From positions 422,001-486,000 of the forward strand of contig JAWZYV010019913.1 of the NCBI GenBank assembly GCA_038373885.1: a DNA stretch of 64,000 nucleotides, read 5' to 3'. Source of the stretch: Cheiracanthium punctorium (lineage: Eukaryota > Arthropoda > Arachnida > Araneae > Cheiracanthiidae). Below, in pieces: positions 54,153 to 63,864 of the stretch (positions within the stretch are counted from its first letter, which is position 1; each line of letters opens with the position of its first letter). The position numbers and the translations under genes were made by a program. The notes beneath the pieces are model-generated. The model did no database searches. It was not told the DNA's origin and saw only the letters and a program-made list of their open reading frames with translations.

Positions 54153-54381
54153 TTGTGTGGTGTGTTATGGGAAGCTTGCACGAGGGGCATCTGCCGAAGG
54201 AGGGGGTGCCACGGAAGGAGGACTTTTTTAAGGGATCTAACGCGTATTTACGTTACACCTGGAGAAAACCGCTTAGAACTCCAGACCGTTAGAATAACAG
54301 CGGTACTGTAAGCCGAACACGGGACCTTCACACTTCAGCCATCTATACCATGTCTTATCTGCTTGCTCAGCCATGGTGGGG
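54153..54381 (-). repeat. SINE family B copy with 16-bp TSD
   Basis: An exact repeat CCGAGTATAATTTTGA lies at 54137-54152 and 54382-54397. On the minus strand it begins GGCCCCACCATGGCTGAGC, the tRNA-like head. Its left flank is only a few bases from the right end of the IS630/Tc1-like element. This copy defines the family limits best. Confidence 0.88.
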
Positions 54382-54423
54382 CCGAGTATAATTTTGAAGA
54401 TTAATAAACAAAAGTAATTTTAA

Positions 54424-54828
54424 GAATGAATGGACGCGAGACATAAAAAATAGAGCTGTCCTGTCTTGCAAAACAGCTGCAAAGCTCTGTCTTGACTCAC
54501 ACAATTCCAATGTAGCAATGAGAAATAGGCTTCTTTCTTCTTGCACTGCAGTTGAACTCTGTCTCATCTCGTTTTGGGCACAACATGGGCCGAGTGGTTG
54601 AGACACTGAATATGGTAGATAGCTGAAATGTGAAGGTCCAGGGTTCTGGCACACCGCGCGGCAGTCGATCTATTGGTCTAGAATTTTGGGCGGTTGCTAT
54701 AGCGTAAATATGCCTAAAAGTCCTCCGCCCCAAAGCATCACTCCCCTATTCAGATACCTCTCGTGTAGATTTGCCTTAACACAATACACACACACATATA
54801 TGATCGTCTCGCATTGCATGCATCCCTA
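54424..54828. mobile_element. hAT-like MITE, GGATGGACG family, copy 3, split by a SINE
   Basis: Left AAGAATGAATGGACGCGAG and right GCATGCATCCCTA frame it. TCTTGCAAAACAGCTGCAAA and TCTGTCTCATCTCG match sister copies. A family B SINE occupies about 54583-54803. Confidence 0.65.
54583..54803 (+). repeat. SINE family B copy inside a MITE
   Basis: The head ATGGGCCGAGTGGTTGAGAC is an A-box-like start. GTGAAGGTCCAGGGTTCTGG stands in the B-box region. AGTCCTCCGCCCC and an AACACAATACACACACAC tail end it. It is opposite in orientation to 54153-54381. No TSD is evident. Confidence 0.72.
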
Positions 54829-56149
54829 AATTTCCAACCCTGGTGTAATAATATTGAACAACCCCCACCCCCACCTTCCCCAAAAAGTCGATTGTTTTCT
54901 GCATTTATTCACATACAATAAATACATATAATTAAAGAATATAAAGAATCTCATTTTTCCTCGATCTGCCAAATGGACTCCTGGTGCTTTCCAACATTGT
55001 TACCGAGGAATTTATTCTTATCTGGATGATAATGAAACTGAAATTTTTTTTTTTTTTTCAGATCATTGCTTAAGTGCACATGGGCATTTACATATACAGT
55101 ATTTTCTTTTTCATTTGTTAAATTAAACTTTTTTTTTAACAATTAATATCTGATAAGTAAGTAAAATATTGAAAACATCCGGGTTTATTTAACTAATACT
55201 GATAAATGACTTAAGCGACGAAAAAGTGTAATAAGAAACATTAGGTTACAGTTGACTCACAGACAGAACAGCACAAAACAACGAAACTACCTTATAAAGT
55301 AATCTTTGACAAGAAATTTCAAGCAAGGAAACCATCGCAGTGTTGTGGAAGGACAGAGATAAAGATTGTACTTTCTCCATATTTTCGAAGCATCTTCCTG
55401 TTATTATAATCTTTAGAAATCGACACGACAGAAAGATAGAAAACCCATCTTTTTACATATCATGCAAGCCCTGGTACTGCCCGTGTGTTAGATTATCTTA
55501 TCTCACGTAAAGAAATCTCCAGTACGGTTGAGAAACAACGTTTCCAGAACGTACTAATCGACGCTCGAAGTTAAAAATAATCCACATTCTCTCAACAGTT
55601 ATTTCTTATTTCTAGAAAGTTTTGTCTCAACTGTCTTCCTCTCTTATTTTCAACATTTTGATAACAGCCCATTTTTCTAGAAGCTTCCTAGTCTCCAACA
55701 GTCGTACTACTTTAACTCTTCCCATGCTACGCTACCTCTGCGTATATATCCACAGGAGATAAAAGAAAACACTAGCGCGGCCTTGAAAGTTGAGCATATG
55801 CTTTTTTCTCGAAGGTCAACTAATGTTTTTGTTTGGGTACACCCATCAGACGTGAAGTAATTAATGGCGAGCCTTCCTTTTCTGTCTCCCCCCCATTACC
55901 TCCCCCCAAGTACGATTCATGAGTTTTATTATAGCTCCCGGCAGTTCATGAGCTAAAATAACACAATAGTGTGAGAATATATTTTCTTCATTAGTTCAGA
56001 CTTTGTCAACAGAGTCCAGAACGAGAACTTTCGATGGCAAAGAAAAAGCTTGAACGGTGTATTTCGGAAAAAAAACATAACATCTAATTATGATAAATAA
56101 ATACAAATAATTAATTATATGTCAACTACTACAAAATTTTTATGATGTC
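54829..56149. other. AT-rich unassigned DNA
   Basis: T-run at 55036-55050 and C-run near 55889-55911. A 63-aa minus ORF with poly-lysine at 54951 is discounted. No transposon ends recognised. Confidence 0.45.
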
Positions 56150-56390
56150 TCTTTACAAGCTGTATAAACAGAAATAAATGAAAAATCTGTTTCAGTTACT
56201 AAAATTTTATAAAACATTCTTAAAAAATCGAAAATTTTGCATGATGTGTCACTCTAAAAAATTTTGCAGCGCAATTAAATGTTTGAGATTTTTTTCTGAA
56301 AGTTTCATTAAAGGCACCGTTTTTTCATTGATTTCAGAGTGCAGTGCGACTTATAAAGAATCATCCTGAATTTTTTCCTGAATTCCTGTT
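56150..56390. repeat. Dispersed repeat F, copy 2 (single unit)
   Basis: TTTACAAGCTGTAT, ATAAATGAAAAATCTGTTTC, GAAAATTTTGCATGATGTG and GAAAGTTTCATTAAAGGCAC correspond to the array at 41140-41640 with one repeat unit only. GCAGTGCGACTTATAAAGAA matches the CGCAGTCATTTTGAA side there. Confidence 0.6.
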
Positions 56391-56808
56391 TTCAAATGGC
56401 TTCTAAAATGCGGTCGAACTCCGGTACGGTGAAACCTGAAAATAGAAAAGTGACGGTTTTAAAGAAGTTCTTCGAATGGTCTCGAGTTAAAGGGGGGGGG
56501 GAGAATGAAAGAAAGAACAAATTTAATAAAGTACACAGATCCTCTTTTTTTTTTTCTCCTCCGGTTAGTTTATGTTTATGCATTCTTATATTCCGAGTCA
56601 CAGAATACGCTAGAAATGACTTTAGTTTTCGAAAGATAGTTGCATTTAACAATTTAAGTGGCAACAACCAATTCTAATATTGCCGTAACTATAATGTTAA
56701 AAATAAAATATGAAATTAATAATTTATTTTAAGTGGGCAAAGACTAAATGTATTGAGCTCATAACTGAGTATTCTTTTGCATTGTTACAAATAAGGAATA
56801 TTCTACTG
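56391..56808. other. Unassigned DNA
   Basis: G9 run at 56491-56500 and T13 at 56546-56558. The two overlapping ORFs of 91 and 93 aa on opposite strands lack motifs. Confidence 0.4.
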
Positions 56809-56940
56809 CAGCATTTCCCAACTTTTTTACATCTGCGTAACGGTAAAAATAGGAAAAATATTTCGCGGGCACGGGCGCCCATACCTAGGCAGAGAGGGTC
56901 CATGCCCCCCTCCCCTTTCCCTACTAGGATGGGTGCGAGA
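56809..56940. repeat. Overlapping hAT-like ends
   Basis: CAGCATTTCCCAACTTTTTT is a hAT-type start. GGGCGCCCATACCTAGGCAG and a C6/C4 block follow at 56873-56930 and look like part of a second MITE. Neither has a clear partner. Confidence 0.4.
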
Positions 56941-57085
56941 CCATGCAAGACGAGAAATAGAACTCGCATCGTCTCACACTTTCACATCATCATTCTTTTA
57001 TCGTGCGCCCTATACCGATCAAGTTAAGGCCGATGCTCATAAGCCATGTGTTTTATGTGTTTCAATGGACGACGGGACTGATACG

Positions 57086-57905
57086 GAAAAAATATCTTCC
57101 GTTGCTTTCTCCATTGTGTGGGGGGACAGGGTTTTCCGTTTAACACATTAATCTGTTGTTGGTAGATCCCGAATGGTCATTAAAAGTCGTAAATTTCGCC
57201 AGAAAAATGTCGCCTTAACCCCTGTTGTGACGCTAAGACGTGGCTAATCAGCAACGGCCTTTATTCATGTTGTTCTTCGCGGGCCCTACCCATTAACATT
57301 TTAATGTGTACAGAATATAATTGCTGAATGCATTATTGAACCCATTTCACAGCCACCATGCAATATACAGTGTTCACAGCATACATTTTCGCATTTTAGG
57401 ATGGCATTAAGTTTTCCAGATTAAGTATTCCCATCCTTTTCTGTGAGGACTGTAGTAAACCAACCTCAATTGTATTTACAACTATTATCACTATAATCGG
57501 CTATTTACAAGAGATTTCTTTTTTAAAACCAGACCAGCTATACATTGCCAGGTATTCGCTTTGTCTAATATCTTAGAATATGTTTCACTTTTATAATGAG
57601 GATTTGTACCCATACGTCTGGGTGGTGTGGACAACTTATGAGAGCAGTTTAAAGAATGAAAGCTGTACAAAATGCGGAGGGTTGGATTGTTCGTTCATGC
57701 TTCAGCATCACTTAAGGCCGATGCTGATTGCCGCTGCGTCTAACGTGACTGCAGTAGGTAAGAGGGCAGTCTCGTCGCGAATTTTACGACTTTTTAATGG
57801 CAATTCGGGATTTACCGATAAAAGATTTCTGCACTCAACAGCAAACTCCGTCCCCTATAAAATGGAGCGAGCAACGGAAGATTTTTTCCCCGTAGCAGTG
57901 TGCCG
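57086..57905. repeat. Fold-back repeat with about 200-bp arms
   Basis: 57086-57270 (GAAAAAATATCTTCCGTTGC ... AGATCCCGAATGG.CATTAAAAG ... CAACGGCCTT) is present in reverse complement at 57705-57905 (... GGCAATTCGGGATTTACC ... GCAACGGAAGATTTTTTCCC). Arms are diverged, with indels. The 118-aa plus ORF (57580-57936) crosses the right arm and is probably incidental. Confidence 0.65.
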
Positions 57906-57932
57906 TCGTCGCTTCAAATACGGAGGAACCTG

Positions 57933-58096
57933 CTAAAGTGACCACCTTGGTAAAGAGATCGCCTGTCTATAGTGACAACTTTAATGCAATTTCGCTATAC
58001 AACCATCACACTTTACCACCTTTGTACGGTGACCGTCTTTATAAGGTGGCCAGTTTTGTTCTTACCTAGGGTAGTCCCATTAGACAGGTTCCACTG
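57933..58096 (-). repeat. Tigger-like terminal region
   Basis: From 58096 on the minus strand it reads CAGTGGAACCTGTCTAATGG, then AAACTGGCCACCTTATAAAG. It also shares GGTGGTAAAGTGTGATGGTT and CTATAGACAGGCGA with 22572-22640. The TA at the end is not kept. Confidence 0.6.
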
Positions 58097-58192
58097 TGGC
58101 CAAAAAGAGTCAATAAAATTTGCCCCTCCTTCTGTTTAAAAATAAAAGCTCTATCATTTTTGTAAATAGAGAAATTATGTTTAGTCCACAAG

Positions 58193-58340
58193 GGCACAGC
58201 CAGCTGCGTCAAAAAAGGGTCTCTAGATCTGTGGCAAGCGATGAACGTTTCGATCATCCGCCATCTTGCTGGTAGTTAAGTCGAGTGATGGCAACGGCTG
58301 CCTTTTTTTCAGCATTGAGAAAGGGTTGCGCCTCAAAGTG
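58193..58340. mobile_element. piggyBac-like hairpin MITE, right half
   Basis: From CACAGCCAGCTGCGTCAAAA to TTGCGCCTCAAAGTG, followed by TTAA 58341-58344. It contains CCGCCATCTTGCTGGTAGTT. The left half is absent. Confidence 0.75.
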
Positions 58341-58344
58341 TTAA

Positions 58345-58879
58345 GAGCATCACACGTTTTAAAACTTTCAATATCGCAACACTCATGAGCAATACTGCTG
58401 GCCAAAATCGAGACAAACGACTGATTTTGAAATCAATTTCGTAGTAGAATTGTATTTTATTTTGAAGAATTTCCATATTTGGAAATATAGAATCTTTTTT
58501 TTTTAATTCTATGGTGAACCACCCATAAAGTGAAGTATATTAACAAACTAAATTGTGTTAATTATATTAAAATTTATTTTTAGGGCTAATTAATTAGTTA
58601 ATGGAATTACTAATGTTAATTAGATGTAAATAAAACTAAAACTCCCCTCGTGTTACACTTCACAGGGGTTTATCGCATTCATTCCTTCCCCTTGCGCGTT
58701 CTAATGTCCAGGTTTTGTGCATAATAAAATAAAACACATCTTTTAAGAACTTTCAGCAAATTTGAGAAACGCTAGACAATTCTCTTTCACAGATGGCGCC
58801 ATCACACACTTTCAAAAGCTAAAGTCAAGCTTGTATTAATACATCAAATTCAAGGAAATGTCAAGCTTGATTTAAGCTT
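58345..58879. other. AT-rich unassigned DNA
   Basis: TCAAGCTTG occurs twice near 58826 and 58862. No other signal. Confidence 0.4.
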
Positions 58880-59103
58880 ATGTGCTGTCTGGGTACTAGA
58901 GGCATCTGCATTCTGGGGCGGTTGCCTTGGTCGGGGGATTTTTTCAGAGGTTCTAAAGCGTATTTAAGTTAAATCTGGAGAAAACCGACCAAAACTCCAG
59001 ACCGTTAGATCGACAGCCGCGCGGTAGGCCCAAGCGCGGAACCTTTCATACTTCAGCCATCTATCATGTCGAGTGTCTTATCCACTGGGCCATGGTGAGG
59101 CCC
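58880..59103 (-). repeat. SINE family B copy
   Basis: On the minus strand the head GGGCCTCACCATGGCCCAGT plus GGATAAGACACTCGAC gives a good A-box. TTCTAAAGCGTATTTAAGTT and CCAGACCGTTAGATCGACAG match the other copies. It lies directly next to the Tigger-like remnant and may have truncated it. Confidence 0.75.
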
Positions 59104-59112
59104 AGAAATTAG

Positions 59113-59503
59113 AATGTTGGATGCTCTTGCTTCATACAAACATTTGCATGCAGAAATGCCTTGGCAAACTCTTCCAATCGGCCACATTGACTTTTCGGCC
59201 GTTTGGATTTGGATCTCGAACTAAATTTTTGTGCTGCTTCAAGAATTTTCTCTTTGCTTCTAAAATACCTTTGAGAATACACTCAGGCAGTTGAGATTGT
59301 CTTGCGATTGTACTTTTGACATTCCTCGACACTTTTTTCCCACTCTTAAAATTTTCTTCCCTGTTCCTGTAGCGTAAGATGAAAAAAAAATCGTTGTTAA
59401 ACAGAAACGACGTCGTCTTTGAATAGAAATTTTTTACTTCGGAGTTGCTGGGACTGAAATATCGTCTTTGGAAAGAGATCGTCGTTAAACAGAGAATCAA
59501 CTG
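59113..59503 (-). mobile_element. pogo/Tigger-like element, 5' part
   Basis: The minus strand starts near 59503 with CAGTTGATTCTCTGTTTAAC and GACGATCTCTTTCC, a Tigger-type end. A coding remnant follows. The element is cut at the SINE. Confidence 0.6.
59132..59400 (-). pseudogene. Possible pogo/Tigger transposase N-terminal (HTH) remnant
   Basis: The minus strand is open for SGKKVSRNVKSTIARQSQLP followed by ECILKGILEAKRKFLKQHKN and NGRKVNVADW. The SGKK..S.IARQ..LP...L.GIL...K pattern fits the CENP-B-type helix-turn-helix of Tigger/pogo proteins (K.IA..F.IP.STLS.ILK.K). It is downstream of a Tigger-like end in the right orientation. No DDE domain follows. Confidence 0.5.
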
Positions 59504-60324
59504 TTATACAGTGCTACTTTTTAAATTTCAATTCATGTGAAAATTAAAAATTTTTTTAAACTTTCCTAATCCATAGTGTATTTCTAGCTCTGGGGGGGGG
59601 GCTCGAGCCCCCAGAGTCCCCACCCCGTGGATTCGCCACTGATTCCCTCCCCCCTCATCCTACAAACAATCATATGGGAGCCCATGGGCCAGAGTCATCG
59701 AAAAGTAATACATAGCAAAACATGTATACGTAGTAATACATAGCTAAAACATATTTTATATAAACATGTATTTAATTTATTAAATCAAGTGTTGTACGAA
59801 TATAATTTTTAATTAGAATGCCTTTTGCTGCTGATTGTTTTTTAATAAATTTGACATACTTGGGCCGACAGTAAAGTCTCGCGGAGCAGTGGTGTTAAAC
59901 ACTGTTCTACGGCCAAAAGATTGCTTTTTAAGTACGCAAATCGTAATAAACCCGACCAGAGAAAACGACCCTGGCGTTAGATTAATTGAAACCTTTACTT
60001 AAGTTAGGCGTAAAAGCATACTACAGAGTTCTGCAAAGCAAAATGAGGCTTATTCTTTTCAAGTTTAGGTTAGCTATTCTGATGCCAATGCAAAAGCGAT
60101 CCTATACCATGGTCCGCCAAATGGAAATTAAAATTGACCTTTTTCACAAAATATTATACTTAAAAAAAAAAAAAAAAAATGTTCGCATCGCAGCCGTTAC
60201 ATTTGACCAGCGTGTTACGTAATCATGGGCCGAAGGTAAATCCAGTTGGAAAACCCTTTGTGGTTGGCTCCTCCGGAGGGTGTCCTCCGCATCCGTTAGA
60301 ACTGCACTGTGCAAATTGTTAACG
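59504..60324. other. Mostly unassigned, with one hAT-like end
   Basis: CCCCGTGGATTCGCCACTG, ending at 59641 and preceded by a G10 run, is a hAT-like right end. A18 at 60161-60178. The 78-aa ORF ending in the A-run is discounted. Confidence 0.4.
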
Positions 60325-60328
60325 TTAA

Positions 60329-60799
60329 CCCTTTGAGGCGCAACCCTTTCCCAATGCTGAAAAAAGGGCAGCGAAACGTTCATCGTTCGGATCGAAACGT
60401 TCATCGCGTGCCACAGATCGAGATACCCTTTTTTTACGCAGCTGGCTGTGAGCGGGCAAAAAAGGGTCTCTCGGTCTGTGGCACGCGATGAACGTTTCGA
60501 TCGTCCGCCATCTTGCTGGTAGTTAAGTCGAGCGATGGCAGCGGCTGCCCTTTTTTTCAGCATTGGGTAATCTATCCAGCTGTTCTCGCGTTCTTCCATT
60601 TTTCGGCAGACGTCAGTGCTGTAAAAAATTTCGTGACCATTTTTTTACGGGAAATGACGCGCTGAAAAGTAAAGGATTCTCGTGGAGCTATGCCACCCGC
60701 AACTATTTTTATAGAAATCAAATCTATTCTTCGTGACTGGCAACAGTCAAAACGTCAGAGTTTGGTGTTGTCAGAGCGGCAACACTGCGCGTTAAAGGG
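60329..60799. mobile_element. piggyBac-like hairpin MITE
   Basis: TTAA at 60325-60328 and 60800-60803. Ends CCCTTTGAGGCGCAACCC and GCGCGTTAAAGGG. It is the same layout as 53626-54056 in reverse, with the long arm on the right. A short duplication of AACGTTCATCG occurs at 60373-60403. The 151-aa minus ORF is a reading of the repeat. Confidence 0.92.
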
Positions 60800-60803
60800 T
60801 TAA

Positions 60804-61722
60804 GTGTGAAACAGTTCGGATGCTCCGATCGCGATCTCAACTTCTCTCCATAATAAGTGTTTAAAAAATGCTCGCTTTCTCCTGTACGATGAGCGGGTTG
60901 CTTCGGCGAGTGAAAAACAAATAAAATAACTCACTCAGGCACTAAAGTTAAAACAATAAAATAACTCACTCAGGCACTAAAATTAAAACAATTAAAATAA
61001 CTCACTCAGGCACTTCTTTTCTAACAGTTGGGCATAATTTAGTTGTTGCAAATCTGCGATGTGGTCCGCACCTCTCAGATTAAGTATAGGCTGAAATAAA
61101 TATTCTAAGTGATAAATACAATTAAAATCGATATTGCACGTAAAATGAATCAGTACTCTAATTATTTATTTCTATTCTGTTCTCATTGGCCAATTTTAAG
61201 TTTCGGCGATATTTCGGCAAATTAAAACCAATTCATTCGACTCATTTTTGGTGACAAATTTGACTAATTATTGCTGAACTTCAACCCGAGCTTGGAGGGA
61301 TTTCGGCCAGGGTCTCGGAAAGCTGCAACACTGCTTCATATGCAACGAATGTAACAATGGGAACTCCTGTAAATAGTTTTCTATGTTGTTATGGACTTCT
61401 GCATACTACAGTGATATGCCTCAAAGATGCGAGTGCCCTGACATACGAGGTTTTCGAAATCTAATCCAACATTCGGCCCAATTTTCTGACTTGAGGTAAG
61501 AGTCAGAATCCGGATACGATCTATTAACGAGTGAAAGTGCGAAGCTAAATTATTTAACGAAAGTGAAATGGAAGAAAAAAATTTACCCCATTTCACTGCC
61601 AACAAATTTATTTTTTTTTTCTTCTTCATGTACTTTAAAATTTGTATCCATAAAATGTGTTTATAATGAACTAGATGATGAGGTTATAACAGTATTTAAT
61701 ATATTGCATTTAGTAAATGCGG

Positions 61723-61728
<6 letters not shown>
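60804..61728. repeat. Unassigned DNA with a 35-36 bp tandem
   Basis: ATAACTCACTCAGGCACTA recurs at about 60926, 60961 and 60997, each separated by AAAATTAAAACA-like text (nearly three units, 60920-61016). The rest of the stretch has no gene or element signal. Confidence 0.7.

Positions 61729-61797
<69 letters not shown>
61729..61797. repeat. (AT)n microsatellite, about 69 bp
   Basis: Uninterrupted TA dinucleotides apart from the first few bases. It is the longest simple repeat in the window. Confidence 0.95.
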
Positions 61798-61798
<1 letters not shown>

Positions 61799-61886
61799 GA
61801 TTTTGTGTTCATGGTATATGTGGACTACGAAACTGCTAATAGAATGATTCCTTGATTCGTAAGTTTAGCCATTTTACTATTATATA

Positions 61887-62059
61887 TATCTATATATATT
61901 TTTTTTTTCATGAGGGAGGTTACGACTACTGCAACTCACGTATATGTATACGTGTGTGTGATAAGGAAGTGAAGAATATATTTTGTTTGTCAAAAAATTC
62001 CTCATGGGGGCTTGTGACACCCCCCCCCCCATCCTGCCCCCACCTTGGCTACGCCACTG
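61887..62059. mobile_element. hAT-like MITE, GGCGTAGCC family, copy 3
   Basis: The right end TTGGCTACGCCACTG is intact. The interior has GACTACTGCAACTCACGTAT, TATACGTGTGTGTGATAAG and GTGAAGAATATA, as in the copy at 5481. The left end is eroded into an (AT)n/T tract. TATTATAC follows the right end and TATTATAT occurs at 61879, a possible degraded TSD. Confidence 0.72.
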
Positions 62060-62063
62060 TATT

Positions 62064-62778
62064 ATACAGTAACATAGCTGACTTTATTGGAAAAATAAAT
62101 GTTACAAGTTTTGTTTCATAAATGTTCAATATCTGAGATTTTCGCGATGCGGCAGTGTGTGTGTGGTGTTAAGGCCAATTATCTGCTCAAGGGATCTAGG
62201 CCTAGGGGGAGGGGAACTGCCCTCTAGGATAGGGGGCAGTCCCCCCTATGCAGACGAGGTGACCACGGAGAGGAGTCAGGAGAGCGAGTTGGCCACGGAA
62301 GAACGCGATTCAGAACCTCGACCAATCCAACGCGCGTAATCGACGCGAAAGCTCGTTATTTGTGAAACAAAACTTGTAACGCTTCTTTCTCCAATAAAGT
62401 CAACTTTATTGCTGTATTGGTAATTTTTATAAGCCTTCCGAGTCCGGGGGGGGGGGATTGTGACTCATATATATATATATATATGGTATAATTTGGTTCA
62501 CTGTATTTCGATTTTCCTACTGTTTGGCCCTCTGATTCTGATATATGCATCAGAATCAATCAGGGGTTTTCCTACGACGTCTGTCATTTTTGCAGAAATA
62601 TTGTTTACGTTTTACTTATTAACTAAATATATATATATGTATGCATGTATGTATACAGGAAGCTCGTAATTTGTGAAACAAAACTTATAATGTTTCTTTC
62701 TCTAGTAAAGTCAACTTTCTTGCTGTAGCTGTATTAGTAATGTATATTATTCTTTATAAGACTTCCAAATCCGGGAGA
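62064..62778. repeat. LTR-like module in three copies, two orientations
   Basis: TGTGAAACAAAACTTGTAAC followed by TTTCTC.AATAAAGTCAACTTT occurs at 62360-62420 and, diverged, at 62672-62735. The reverse complement occurs at 62064-62125. The AATAAA suits an LTR polyadenylation region. A GC-richer stretch (62155-62345) precedes the middle copy and could be the upstream LTR portion. (AT)n tracts at 62467-62484 and 62630 separate them. No retroelement ORF. Confidence 0.35.
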
Positions 62779-62843
62779 GAATCTTGACATACCCGCATTT
62801 ATTTTTTTGTTCCTTATTGGGTTACTGGGAAGCACTTCAGAGC

Positions 62844-63000
62844 CAGTGCCGAATCTAGAGTTCAGACTCAGCAAAGCGTTTGGCCTTTACTGTCTTAATT
62901 TTGGCGCCCACTTTCTGTGGAACCATAGGATTTTGACGCCCCCCTCTCTATACGACGCCCGGGGCGCGTGCCGCGCTGAACCCTCCGCCACACCATTTGC
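62844..63000. repeat. hAT-like MITE fragment, GGCGCC-rich family
   Basis: CAGTGCCGAATCTAGAG with later TTTTGGCGCCCAC, TTTTGACGCCCCCC and GACGCCCGGGGCG. The right end is not found. Related wording occurs at 63865-64000. Confidence 0.5.
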
Positions 63001-63864
63001 GGTCCACGCACGGTCGGTCAGACAAACAACCCGAAATCGTAATCCTAAACTCTTTTTACAGACAGGTGGAAACAGTATTTTTTTCTTTTTTTTTTTTTTT
63101 AAGAGAGAGGAATAAGTCTTAATCAGTATACTTGCGTCGTATTGTTTGATAATTTATTCCAAGTGTCTAGACTATAGCTTAACGGATGGCTTTGCATGGG
63201 AAGGTAACTTCGTATTGAAGAGGAAGCACAGACAGAAAAAGAAAAGAAAAGCAAATACAGAAGGACAAGAAACAAACGGATGGGGATGATCTTTTAGAAA
63301 GTTCGGAAATATGTGTCAGGGGTAAATAAATTGTCATCGAAATCGATTTGTTTCCATCCTTGTTGTTTCACATTCATTCTCTCTCAGTTTTTACCGGACA
63401 CAAACAATGATAAGGTTGCTTCAGCTTATTGCCCCCCCCCTCCCGCACCTCCTTTCTTACCTCGTATGTCACTCAAACAAAAGATGGGTATGAATAAAAT
63501 TATCCAGAAGGACTGAGGGGGGGGGGAACACGATGTCTTGCGTTAAGGTTGTTCTTTTCAAAAAATCAAGCAACTTTTGAAGTATGTTTTTCTTTTTTAA
63601 GATGAATTTAATTGCGATAGAGATTCGAAGAGAATCCTGCTGTTTTCTTCACAAGCAGAAGTTCGTACGAGTATAAACTGCGAATCCAGAACAGTTACAG
63701 ACGAAACACTCAGGAAAATATATTAAATAATAACCGCCTCCGGCGACCAGCTGGTTCGCCATCTTAATAAATTTTGTTCGGAGAGAATCCTGTTCCTCAC
63801 CGGCTTCCTTGGCACTGAAATCTCTCAGATTGTGAATGGAATTGAAAATTAAGATGGTTACAAA
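63001..63864. other. Unassigned DNA with homopolymers
   Basis: T-run at 63086-63100, C9 at 63431-63439, G9 at 63518-63527. ORFs of 60-102 aa are without motifs. Confidence 0.4.

Noticed and set aside
57580..57936. 118-codon plus ORF containing Cys residues (SCTKCGGLDC)
   Set aside because: It crosses an arm of a fold-back repeat and runs into the Tigger-like segment. No zinc-finger spacing or family resemblance was convincing.
60144..60599. 151-codon minus-strand ORF
   Set aside because: It reads the piggyBac-like hairpin MITE and a poly-A tract (poly-Phe end). The same peptide words come up on both strands of every copy.
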